From contig CAZFCB010000027.1 in assembly GCA_964517585.1 (NCBI GenBank), forward strand, positions 1 through 18,879: DNA of 18,879 bases, given 5' to 3'. A program made the translations under genes and the position numbers. Numbering within the stretch: position 1 is the stretch's first letter; every line of letters starts with the position of its first letter. Source of the stretch: JAGORY01 sp964517585 (GTDB lineage Bacteria; Patescibacteriota; Gracilibacteria; Peribacterales; Peribacteraceae). Under the pieces are notes generated by a model. It did no database searches. It was not told the origin of the DNA and saw only the letters and a program-made list of their open reading frames with translations. Of the stretch, positions 1-6,278 are shown piece after piece.

Positions 1-45
1 CTGATAACACTCACAAACGGCGGGAGTTTCCACTTCTACGGCAAT

Positions 46-423
46 CTAGACTGAAGGTTTCTTCGTGAGCCGCTCCACCATGTCTAGAAGAGCCTTAATT
101 GACATATCTTTCTTTACGAAATAATCATCAATTTCATAGGACTTGCCGCGCTCGCGGTTCGCTTGATCGTCGAAATTTGAGAGAATGATGACAGGAAAAG
201 AGCGATCAGCTTTCGGAAGCTTCTCAAGAACTCCAAAACCGTCCATGACCGGCATGTTGATATCCAAAATTAAGAGATCAGGTTTTTCTTTGGCGATGAG
301 CTCAAGGGCTTCTTGGCCGTTGATAGCCGTCCGGACGTCGTACACGTTTCGGTCAAACTTGCGCAGATACAGATCTCTGAGGACTGTATCATCTTCCACG
401 ACGAGCAATTTGCAGAGCGCCAT
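46..423 (-). CDS. Stand-alone response regulator receiver (REC) protein
   Basis: A 125-residue single-domain CheY/Spo0F-like receiver that would be phosphorylated by a histidine kinase and act by protein contact, because no output domain follows. Visible REC landmarks are the acidic pocket E10-D11-D12 after strand LLVV, phospho-acceptor D54 in LLILDINMPVMDG, switch residue S82 in VIILSN, and K104 in YFVKK. The reading frame is open 12 codons further upstream, but I place the start at the ATG at 421-423, because a good promoter (TATAAT at 431-436) overlaps the longer version and leaves only 7 nt before this ATG. It lies downstream of tsf, from which it is separated by a terminator, so it is probably its own unit. 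No kinase is in the window, so the signal is unknown. Confidence 0.9.
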   Translation of the reverse strand: MALCKLLVVEDDTVLRDLYLRKFDRNVYDVRTAINGQEALELIAKEKPDLLILDINMPVMDGFGVLEKLPKADRSFPVIILSNFDDQANRERGKSYEIDDYFVKKDMSIKALLDMVERLTKKPSV

Positions 424-430
424 AAGATAC

Positions 431-459
431 ATTATACCGTAACTCGGTCGTAGAATCAA
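431..459 (-). promoter_or_regulatory. Promoter of the response regulator, near-leaderless
   Basis: On the minus strand, TTGATT (454-459) and a perfect TATAAT (431-436) are separated by 17 nt. The -10 box ends 7 nt before the ATG at 423, so transcription should start at or within a base or two of the start codon, giving a leaderless mRNA. There is no ribosome binding site between them. Confidence 0.75.
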
Positions 460-470
460 TGTTTTGACAA

Positions 471-496
471 AGAAAAACGCCCTTGCGGGCGTCTTT
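471..496 (-). terminator. Intrinsic terminator of tsf
   Basis: On the minus strand, the stem ACGCCC/GGGCGT (487-492 with 477-482) closes a GCAA tetraloop and runs into a T-rich tract at 471-477. It lies about 20 nt beyond the tsf stop and ends the rpsB-tsf unit before the response regulator promoter. Confidence 0.85.
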
Positions 497-513
497 CAAG
501 AGATGGGAGTGGC

Positions 514-1287
514 TTAGTTAAAGGATACGCGTACGTATTCTGTCACTTTCGCGTCTCCTAGCATCTTCTCAACCGTCTGAGTCTGATCTTTCACGAAGGC
601 CTGCGTCGTGAGGGCATTCTCTTCACGGAATTTCTTTTCTTTTCCAAGCATAATCTTTTCAAGAATCTCCGGTGGCTTTTTGTCATCTTTCATTTGCTCT
701 TTCCAAATCTCTTTCTCTTTCAGAATCGCTTCTTGTGACACATCGGAAGGACGGACGTAGGACGGATTCATGGCAGCGCCGTGCATAGCGACATCCGAGG
801 CTTGTTCACTCGTACCTCCTTCAAGTCCAACGATGACACCAATTTTCCGATTGCTATGAACGTACGTTCCAAGAACAGGGGCTGCAACTTCTCTTACCTC
901 ACCGAGTGAAATATTTTCACCAAGCTCAAGAACAGCAGCTGGAACTTTCTCGGCTGCAAATGCCTCGAACGCTCCCTTTCCTTCTTTGAGAAGTTTGTCA
1001 GCCAAATCCTGACCGAATTTGACAAAGACATCGGAACGACCGACGAAGTCAGTCTCACACTTTGCCTGTACGAGTGCGGCTTTCTTTCCATCAGTTGCGA
1101 TGAAGATAGCTCCCTCACTCTGTACGCGGTCACCTTTTTTGACAGCTTGGGCTTTACCTTTTTTTCGTAGAATATCGATGGCGAGATCTTCATTACCTTG
1201 CGCTTCCTCTAGTGCGTTTTTTGCATCGAGGATACCGCTACCTGTTCGGGCGCGAAGTTTTGCGACTTGATCTGCAGTAATGGACAT
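514..1287 (-). CDS. tsf: Translation elongation factor Ts
   Basis: EF-Ts is the guanine nucleotide exchange factor that recycles EF-Tu-GDP in the cytoplasm. The N-terminal UBA-like region shows the family signature RTGSGILDAKNALEEA followed by AIDILRKKG (residues about 10-45), and the EF-Tu contact motif appears as CETDFVGR. The length (257 aa) is slightly below the 280-300 aa of many bacteria, with one short dimerisation region. The start is the ATG at 1285-1287, giving MSITADQ; the 20 codons of open frame before it are read from the heptad repeat and are not part of the protein. There is no Shine-Dalgarno, and the leader is pyrimidine-rich repeat. It follows rpsB in the usual rpsB-tsf order. 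Confidence 0.96.
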   Translation of the reverse strand: MSITADQVAKLRARTGSGILDAKNALEEAQGNEDLAIDILRKKGKAQAVKKGDRVQSEGAIFIATDGKKAALVQAKCETDFVGRSDVFVKFGQDLADKLLKEGKGAFEAFAAEKVPAAVLELGENISLGEVREVAAPVLGTYVHSNRKIGVIVGLEGGTSEQASDVAMHGAAMNPSYVRPSDVSQEAILKEKEIWKEQMKDDKKPPEILEKIMLGKEKKFREENALTTQAFVKDQTQTVEKMLGDAKVTEYVRVSFN

Positions 1288-1298
1288 GTGCGAGAGGG

Positions 1299-1417
1299 GT
1301 AGTAAGTAGGAGGTAGTACGTAGTAAGTAGTAAGAAGTAAGTAGCAAGTAGCAAGAGAAGAGACGTCGATTGGTCTTATATCTTACTTCTTACTTCTTAC
1401 TACTTACATCTTGATTC
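1299..1417. repeat. Heptad palindrome 1 (17 x 7 bp) between rpsB and tsf
   Basis: Read on the plus strand, 1299-1417 divides into 17 consecutive 7-bp units. The first eight are variants of GTAGTAA (for example GTAGTAC, GAAGTAA, GTAGCAA). After a centre around GACGTCG (1362-1368), the units become TTACTTC-type, the reverse complement of the left units. Positions 1323-1341 and 1389-1407 are a perfect 19-bp inverted repeat with a 47-nt loop. The right arm overlaps the last codons of rpsB, and the left arm ends 11 nt before the tsf start codon, so in the rpsB-tsf transcript the whole gap could fold into one long hairpin. Confidence 0.9.
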
Positions 1418-2100
1418 TCGTTTTTCTTCGCATCACCTAGTTCGCTTTGGACGCAGCTTAGAATCATTTGGATCGACTTCACTGCGTCATCATTCGCTGG
1501 AATGTAAATCTTGAAGTCGTCAGGATCTGCGTTGCTGTCACAAATGCCAAAGACAGGAATACCTAATTTTCTGGCTTCCAAGACCGCGACGCGGTCACGA
1601 ACAGCATCGATGACGAAGAGTGCATCAGGCAGACCTTTCATCGCAGATACACCGGAGAAACCAGCATCGAGTTTTGCGAGTTCCTTTCGGAGGACGACCT
1701 GTTCTTTCTTCGTGTACTTACCGACATCGCCCGTGCGGAATGATGACTGGAGATCAAGGTAGTATCGAATACGGTTCTTGATCGTAGACCAGTTGGTGAG
1801 AAGGCCAGGAACCCACTTCTTTGTGACGACGGGCTGACCGAGAGCACGACTTGTTTCCTCGATGGCCTGGAGAGCCTGGAGCTTTGTAGAAACGAAGAGG
1901 ATTGTCTTGCCAGATTTCTGCATAGATCGAAGTTCATCACACGTTTTCTTGAGTGCAGCTTCTGTCTTCTCGATATCGAAGATATGGACTCCGCGGCGGA
2001 TACCGAATAAATCATCTTTCATTTTTGGGTTCCATTTTTCTTTGCGATGTCCGAAGTGACACGCAGTTGCGATGAGTTCTTTCGTTGACGGAATCGCCAT
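1390..2100 (-). CDS. rpsB: Small ribosomal subunit protein uS2
   Basis: A 236-residue uS2, a structural protein on the back of the 30S subunit. Family features are the N-terminal TACHFGHRKEKWNPKM, then GIHIFD-like GVHIFDIEKT, VSTKLQALQAIEE, the segment WVPGLLTNWSTI, and GLPDALFVIDAVRD with GIPVFGICDSNADPD near the end. The start ATG is at 2098-2100, with no Shine-Dalgarno upstream. The last residues (DVSSKK) are encoded inside the right arm of heptad palindrome 1, so the repeat has supplied the C-terminus and the stop codon. tsf follows about 100 nt downstream in the conserved order. A short hairpin (ACGCC/GGCGT, about 2119-2132) lies in the leader and could be regulatory, but this is weak. 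Confidence 0.96.
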   Translation of the reverse strand: MAIPSTKELIATACHFGHRKEKWNPKMKDDLFGIRRGVHIFDIEKTEAALKKTCDELRSMQKSGKTILFVSTKLQALQAIEETSRALGQPVVTKKWVPGLLTNWSTIKNRIRYYLDLQSSFRTGDVGKYTKKEQVVLRKELAKLDAGFSGVSAMKGLPDALFVIDAVRDRVAVLEARKLGIPVFGICDSNADPDDFKIYIPANDDAVKSIQMILSCVQSELGDAKKNENQDVSSKK

Positions 2101-2197
2101 ACAGATGGGGGAAAAGTACGCCTATCGGCGTGGAAGGAATAAATGGTGATGAACGTATCCTTGGGGTCTGCTCCCTGACGTCTTCTCGCTCAAGTGC

Positions 2198-2276
2198 GGA
2201 GGATTTCCCTGGAGCTTGCCCTGAGGAGCAAAGCGACGAAGGGATCAGGACCGCGCGATCGGTCGGGGAGGATTTC
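2198..2276. repeat. Direct repeat and half-palindrome in the gap upstream of rpsB
   Basis: GGAGGATTTC occurs at 2198-2207 and again at 2267-2276. Between them lies a segment of the type CCCTGAG...CGAAGGG (about 2219-2243), which resembles dispersed palindromic repeats common in many environmental bacteria. I see no gene here: the short open frames on the plus strand are low-complexity readings of repeats. Confidence 0.45.
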
Positions 2277-2327
2277 TGAACGTGGGTACTTTATACACGG
2301 CTTAGAGCCGCTGTGCAAGGCACCTAT

Positions 2328-2442
2328 GGTCCTCATCCCCCAACCCCTTCTCCATGGATGGAGAAGGGGAGCTCTGTTTATCTAATAACTTGGGCCCCCT
2401 CCTCTCCTGCTTCTAAGGAGAGGAGGTCGGGAGGTGAGGACC
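2328..2442. repeat. Composite cruciform: outer palindrome enclosing two hairpins
   Basis: The outer arms 2328-2345 and 2425-2442 are inverted copies (15 of 18 bases match). Inside are two perfect hairpins: 2344-2355 with 2358-2369 (12 bp, 2-nt loop) and 2398-2408 with 2416-2426 (11 bp, 7-nt loop). The whole could extrude as a four-way junction. The arms are strongly strand-asymmetric (C-rich, then G-rich). It looks like a REP/BIME-type or MITE-type element that could be a substrate for a Y1 transposase such as the one at 10264-10695, although the link is not shown. Confidence 0.8.
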
Positions 2443-2463
2443 TTAAAGGGACTGCACGCATGG

Positions 2464-2490
2464 TAAAACCGCCGAGCTTGGCTCGGCGGT
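2464..2490 (-). terminator. Intrinsic terminator of the dockerin gene
   Basis: A perfect 10-bp stem, ACCGCCGAGC/GCTCGGCGGT (2468-2477 with 2481-2490), has a 3-nt loop and is followed on the minus strand by a short T run (2465-2468). It lies about 60 nt past the stop codon of the dockerin/cadherin gene and would end that transcript. Confidence 0.75.
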
Positions 2491-2548
2491 GTTGATGTTC
2501 ATTCTGATCGGCTACTGCCCAGGAACACCCCGGGCGAAAAAGTATCCT

Positions 2549-4054
2549 TTAGTATGTCGTACCAAACTGTTGGGCTAAATTGCGTGCGAGTGTGTCTAAG
2601 GTCGTGTTATCGAGAGCACACGCATTGCCATAATCCACTTTCGCAAGTATCTCCCAGTATTCACGCTCCGTAGCGTGATCCGCTAGTCGGTTTGACTGAG
2701 CCTGCGTGAGAACGCAGGCGTTCAAGACCGACGAAACGAAATCTTCACCTGGCAGCCCGAAAGCCCGGTCTACCAGGTACGCGATTTCTCCCAATGTAAC
2801 TGAACGGTCAGGATAGAAATTACTCCCGACCGCAAAGCCGCCTTGAATCCAGTTTTCACTTGCCGCTTCCTCTACAAATGGAAACGCCCAGTTGGTTCTG
2901 CTGACGTCTTGGTATGTCTGGACAGGATGTGAATTCAGCACCCCACCATTCACTTCAACGACGACATAGACCGCTTCTGCCCGACTGACATTCGGGCCGG
3001 TAAAACGAGCAGGGGAAATGACGAAGGTGATAAGCCCTGTCGTCGTCGAAAATCCATCCGAGATGGTGAACGTCGCAGGATCCGTTCCCGTGAAATCCAC
3101 GTTCGGAATGTACCGGTATCCGCCCGCGACAGGCTCGATGAAACCGTTAGCAGGATTTCCGAACGTTACGGTCAATGGATCCGCTTCGGCATCCGTGCCG
3201 AGTTGCGCCACGCCGAATGTCGGCGATGGCGTGTCTTCGACGACCTGAATCACCGGAGACAGTACTACTGGCGCGTTGTTGTCACGCACTAGCAGTAGGA
3301 CGAACCCGCTGCCTTCCAGACCCGTGCTATCACGGATCGTATATTGGAAGGCGTCGGCTCCAGTAAAATTCACGTTTGGCGTGTAGACAAAGACCCCGTT
3401 GCCGTGATCTGTGAGCACGCCATTCTGTGGCTGTTGATGCGAAACAAAAACGAAAGTATCTCCGTCTGCATCAGTGTCGTTTTCCAGAACGTTGAATTCT
3501 GGACTCGGCGTGTTCATCCCGACCTGCACGATGTCGGTTCGTGCGAACGGCGCGTGTGGTCCTGGCAGGAGTGTCACGTTCACCGTGATGGTAACCTCGG
3601 TCGCGAGACCGTGGTCATCCACCGCAAGAAGTGAAAACACGTCCTGTCGAAACGATCCTGACTGGTACGAAAAGGTCGTTCCGTCGGCTTGCCGAATCAG
3701 GTTGCCGTCTACCTGGTTTGATCCGACGACAATATCCAACGCACCTCCTTCAGGATCGAAGAACGGAGCAGAGATAAATATCGTCGAACCTTCGAGGACC
3801 GTTAAGTTCATGTCGCGCCCAATTGGCGCGAGATTCGTCACCGGCGTCTGCACCGGACCTGAGCCGTTTGCGTTCAGGTAGTTAATGACGAGCAGCGCGT
3901 CGATCGGAGAAATATAACCATCTCGGTTGACGTCCAAATTGTCGTAGCCCTCAGGAAGTGGTGTGGCGCAGAGAAGGCGCCGATCAAATAGGGTTTCGAA
4001 AACGAGATGACGCGTGGTTCTGCGACGAGCAGACTTCTTCTTGATTCTAAACAT
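2549..4054 (-). CDS. Surface protein with LEPR-XLL-like N-terminus, dockerin, cadherin-like repeats and SLH-like C-terminus
   Basis: A 501-residue exported protein, function unknown. Residues 10-30 are Arg-rich and end in FETLFDRRLLCA, resembling the LEPR-XLL sorting region of planctomycete surface proteins. Residues 38-61 form one dockerin-like calcium loop-helix (LDVNRDGYISPIDALLVINYLN), also of planctomycete style. About 70-350 hold three cadherin-like/Big_9-type repeats with motifs such as VLENDTDADGD and YTPNVNFTGADAFQYTIRD. About 356-445 hold an SLH-like module (VSRAEAVY, then FPFVEEAASENWIQGG, then FYPDRSVTLGEIAYLVDRAF) resembling those in the Ctp and RlpA proteins of this window. It is the only gene here with a textbook ribosome binding site and it looks more GC-rich than its neighbours, so I infer transfer followed by fitting of a host-type anchoring module. 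A cohesin partner is not in the window. Confidence 0.85.
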   Translation of the reverse strand: MFRIKKKSARRRTTRHLVFETLFDRRLLCATPLPEGYDNLDVNRDGYISPIDALLVINYLNANGSGPVQTPVTNLAPIGRDMNLTVLEGSTIFISAPFFDPEGGALDIVVGSNQVDGNLIRQADGTTFSYQSGSFRQDVFSLLAVDDHGLATEVTITVNVTLLPGPHAPFARTDIVQVGMNTPSPEFNVLENDTDADGDTFVFVSHQQPQNGVLTDHGNGVFVYTPNVNFTGADAFQYTIRDSTGLEGSGFVLLLVRDNNAPVVLSPVIQVVEDTPSPTFGVAQLGTDAEADPLTVTFGNPANGFIEPVAGGYRYIPNVDFTGTDPATFTISDGFSTTTGLITFVISPARFTGPNVSRAEAVYVVVEVNGGVLNSHPVQTYQDVSRTNWAFPFVEEAASENWIQGGFAVGSNFYPDRSVTLGEIAYLVDRAFGLPGEDFVSSVLNACVLTQAQSNRLADHATEREYWEILAKVDYGNACALDNTTLDTLARNLAQQFGTTY

Positions 4055-4060
4055 GTTGGA

Positions 4061-4065
4061 CTCCT
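4061..4065 (-). promoter_or_regulatory. Shine-Dalgarno of the dockerin gene
   Basis: AGGAG on the minus strand, 6 nt before the ATG at 4052-4054. It is worth noting because nearly all other starts in the window lack such a site. Confidence 0.8.
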
Positions 4066-4163
4066 AAAACTGGGTGTGAAACAGAAATTAAATTTTCTAG
4101 TAGCCGATGGGTGTGAATGAACGTGCCGAAGCAGCGTTTTTCCATGCGGCTTTAGCAAGTAGT

Positions 4164-4192
4164 AAAATACACTAAAACATACTAAAAGTCAA
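4164..4192 (-). promoter_or_regulatory. Promoter of the dockerin gene
   Basis: On the minus strand, TTGACT (4187-4192), a 17-nt spacer and TATTTT (4164-4169). The implied 5' leader is about 100 nt, unlike the very short leaders of other genes here. Confidence 0.6.
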
Positions 4193-4225
4193 ATACTTCT
4201 GCGTTTGGCAGCCCTAGCCAAATTC

Positions 4226-4288
4226 GAATGTGGAATGTCGAATGCTGATTATCGACGACGATATTCGACATTCCACATTCGGTATTCT
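4226..4288. repeat. Heptad palindrome 2 (9 x 7 bp) downstream of glyS
   Basis: Exactly nine 7-bp units. The left ones begin with GA (GAATGTG, GAATGTC, GAATGCT), and the right ones are their inverted form (ATATTCG, ACATTCC, ACATTCG, GTATTCT). Positions 4225-4243 and 4263-4281 are a perfect 19-bp inverted repeat with a 19-nt loop. It starts 10 nt beyond the glyS stop and lies upstream of the dockerin promoter. It could act as a terminator-like hairpin for glyS, but there is no clear T run on that strand after it. Confidence 0.9.
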
Positions 4289-4297
4289 TTTTCTGGT

Positions 4298-5914
4298 CTA
4301 TTTGAGCCTCTCAATGAGTGCTGAGATGGTCAGACGGTCCTGTTTCTGGGTATCCCGATCTCGGATCGTCACCGTGTCCTTTTCGCCCTGTGCTGCATCT
4401 TCTCCAATTGTGCCAAAGTCCACGGTAATGCACTTTGGCGTACCTATTTCATCTTGCCTACGATACCGTTTCCCGATGGAACCTGTGATGTCGTAGTCGA
4501 CGACGAGGCCAGTTTCTTGAACAATTTTTGTATACAGTTTTTCTGCATATCTACTCAGGTGTTCTTTCTTTGAGAGAGGAAGGATGGCGAGGTCAATGGG
4601 AGCAATTTTTGGATCAAATTTCATAACGATACGGGTATCATCCCCCACTTTTTCCTCCGTATACGCATCCAAAAGTACTGCAAGCGTGATGCGATCACTA
4701 CCAAATGACGGTTCCATGACATGGGGTAGTAACTTACGTTGTGGATCCTCGGGATCAGTGTAGTGGAGATCTTGTCCGCTGATTTTCTCGTGCTGAGTGA
4801 GGTCGTAATTTGTGCGATAGGCTGCTGCGGCGCAGAGTTCGCCGAATCCCCATGGAAATTTGTACTCGATGTCCGTGGTGCCACGCGAGTAGTGAGAAAG
4901 CTCGTCTTTCTCATGGTCACGTAGACGGAGATTCGTTTCCGTCACGCCGAGAGTTTTTGTAATAAAGTCCCAGCTGTCTTTCTTCCATTCTGCGAAAACA
5001 TCCTCCCATTTGCTTCGTTCAGGATCAAAGAAGTACTCAATCTCCATTTGTTCAAATTCACGGGTACGAAAGGTGAAGTTGCCTGGTGTGATTTCATTTC
5101 GAAACGCTTTACCGATCTGAGCGATGCCGAAAGGCAGTCTGAGACGTGTGGTATTTTGAACGTTCTTGAAGTTTACAAATATGCCCTGAGCTGTTTCTGG
5201 ACGAAGATACACAAGCGCAGCATCTTCTTCGATGACACCTTGATGCGTTTTGAACATCAGGTTGAATTGACGTGGTTCTGACAGGACGCCTCCGCAATAC
5301 GGACAGGGCGTTTGCAAGCCCTCTGTATTCAATTGTTCCGTTCCAAGATATTGGATGAGTTGTTTCATAGAACTTTGAATGTACATGTCTTCTTTGCTGT
5401 CCTGCACTGCTATCGATGCTTTCTCGAGGAATTCTGCAAGCCAAGATATTGTCACTGACGGATTGCGCACAATCGCCAAATTCGGTGCTAATGTCACTGC
5501 TGTTGATTCACCCCATTCTTTCAAGTCTTTCAGTGTGACTTCTTTCTTAGTCTTATAAAGCTCATTCAGTGAGATAAACCAAGGACTCTGCTGGACCAAG
5601 CCATCCCAGTGGTCATCACGAACCATTTTCTTGCAGAACTTGCAACTCATCATTCGATCGGCGAATGAGCCTACGTGTCCGCTGGCCTCCCACACTTTCG
5701 GGTTCATCAGGATGCTGGCATCGAGCCCAACCATATCCAGTCGCTTATGGACAAATGTCTTCCACCATTCCTTTTTTATGCGATTCTTCAGCTCTACGCC
5801 GAGTGGACCGTAGTCCCAAGTGTTTGCAAGACCTCCATAAATTTCTGAGCCGGGGAAAATGAATCCGCGGCGCTTGCAGAGGGAGACGAGGGCGTTGAGC
5901 GAGGGGGATGGCAT
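4298..5914 (-). CDS. glyS: Glycyl-tRNA synthetase, single-chain alpha2 type
   Basis: A class II synthetase that charges tRNA-Gly with glycine. At 538 aa it is the homodimeric (alpha2, GlyQS/eukaryote-archaea-like) form, not the alpha2beta2 enzyme. N-terminal RRGFIFPGSEIYGG and WDYGPLGVELKNRI are typical. Cysteine pairs at C91/C94 (CKFC) and about residue 203 (CPYC) suggest zinc binding. Motif 2 is seen as RPETAQGIFVNFKNV with GKAFRNEITPGNFTFRTREF, and motif 3 as PHVMEPSFGSDRITLAVL (about residue 400). The C-terminal anticodon-binding domain starts near APIDLAILPLSKKEH. The start ATG is at 5912-5914 with no Shine-Dalgarno; the leader is the heptad repeat at 5920-5989. Confidence 0.97.
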   Translation of the reverse strand: MPSPSLNALVSLCKRRGFIFPGSEIYGGLANTWDYGPLGVELKNRIKKEWWKTFVHKRLDMVGLDASILMNPKVWEASGHVGSFADRMMSCKFCKKMVRDDHWDGLVQQSPWFISLNELYKTKKEVTLKDLKEWGESTAVTLAPNLAIVRNPSVTISWLAEFLEKASIAVQDSKEDMYIQSSMKQLIQYLGTEQLNTEGLQTPCPYCGGVLSEPRQFNLMFKTHQGVIEEDAALVYLRPETAQGIFVNFKNVQNTTRLRLPFGIAQIGKAFRNEITPGNFTFRTREFEQMEIEYFFDPERSKWEDVFAEWKKDSWDFITKTLGVTETNLRLRDHEKDELSHYSRGTTDIEYKFPWGFGELCAAAAYRTNYDLTQHEKISGQDLHYTDPEDPQRKLLPHVMEPSFGSDRITLAVLLDAYTEEKVGDDTRIVMKFDPKIAPIDLAILPLSKKEHLSRYAEKLYTKIVQETGLVVDYDITGSIGKRYRRQDEIGTPKCITVDFGTIGEDAAQGEKDTVTIRDRDTQKQDRLTISALIERLK

Positions 5915-5919
5915 GAGAG

Positions 5920-5989
5920 CGGGTAGTGGTTAGTGGGTAGTTTGGAGGACTAAAATACTTTGCCTTATCTATACGCTACACGTTCACAC
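5920..5989. repeat. Heptad palindrome 3 (10 x 7 bp) in the glyS leader
   Basis: In phase from 5920 are CGGGTAG, TGGTTAG and TGGGTAG, then degenerate units, then the inverted-type units CTATACG (5969-5975) and CTACACG (5976-5982). The arms pair less perfectly than in copies 1 and 2. Positions 5921-5941 match 9497-9517 at 20 of 21 bases, so these two copies share a recent source. It lies 6 nt upstream of the glyS start codon. Confidence 0.75.
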
Positions 5990-6070
5990 TCTTTTTGTGG
6001 AGCCTACTGGGTCGATCCCTCGCTATGTTCTTCTGCTAAACCGGTAGCTCGTCACTGACTTTGCAATATA

Positions 6071-6091
6071 ACTTCTTTCGACTAAAGAAGT
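6071..6091. repeat. Small perfect hairpin
   Basis: ACTTCTTT (6071-6078) and AAAGAAGT (6084-6091) are a perfect 8-bp inverted repeat with a 5-nt loop, in the divergent region between glyS and the PrsW-type gene. Role unknown: a regulator site or a repeat remnant. Confidence 0.5.
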
Positions 6092-6103
6092 AATTTCCAC
6101 TTA

Positions 6104-6178
6104 TGGGAGCAGGTTTCTACCTGCGTTAGTCTGTGATCATCAACGCTGGTCGAACGCGGGTAGGAAACCCGCTCCTAT
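6104..6178. repeat. Imperfect long inverted repeat (MITE/REP-like)
   Basis: The left arm 6104-6129 and right arm 6151-6178 pair over about 24 bases with a few mismatches and one gap. The arms share GGAGCNGGTTTC and ACCNGCGTT, around a 20-nt loop. The arm itself contains a smaller palindrome (GGGTTTCC/GGAAACCC type). It sits between divergent genes, about 100 nt upstream of the PrsW-type start, and appears to be a dispersed repeat. Confidence 0.7.
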
Positions 6179-6253
6179 GGAAGAATAATGAGTTTTTCGA
6201 TGTAGGGTCAGTGAACAATTATCTAAACCGATGTTTTCTTTAAGCCAAGAAAA

Positions 6254-6262
6254 TGGTATAAT
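6254..6262 (+). promoter_or_regulatory. Extended -10 promoter of the PrsW-type gene
   Basis: TGGTATAAT at 6254-6262 is an extended -10 (TGn-TATAAT). A good -35 is not visible. It falls inside the longest reading of the ORF and implies a leader of about 10 nt before the ATG at 6279, which is why I place the start there and not at 6231. Confidence 0.6.
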
Positions 6263-6278
6263 AAACAGATTCTATCTC

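Noticed and set aside
1288..1347. Twenty extra N-terminal codons on tsf
   Set aside because: They are the heptad repeat read as Ser/Tyr/Leu-rich peptide; the conserved EF-Ts start is MSITADQ at 1287.
1299..1417. CRISPR array
   Set aside because: The 7-bp units are contiguous with no unique spacers and no cas genes are nearby.
2085..2495. Three overlapping short plus-strand open frames (60-64 codons) in the gap upstream of rpsB
   Set aside because: They read straight through palindromic repeats and have low-complexity, Ser/Gly/Pro/Arg-rich translations with no recognisable motif and no start signals.
3474..3881. A 135-codon plus-strand frame opposite the dockerin gene
   Set aside because: It mirrors the codon pattern of a well-supported gene on the other strand and shows no protein features of its own.
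4225..4288. Standard bidirectional terminator of glyS
   Set aside because: The stem is AT-rich and long with a 19-nt loop and no proper T run on the glyS strand; the 7-bp phasing explains it better as a member of the heptad family, although some termination role cannot be excluded.
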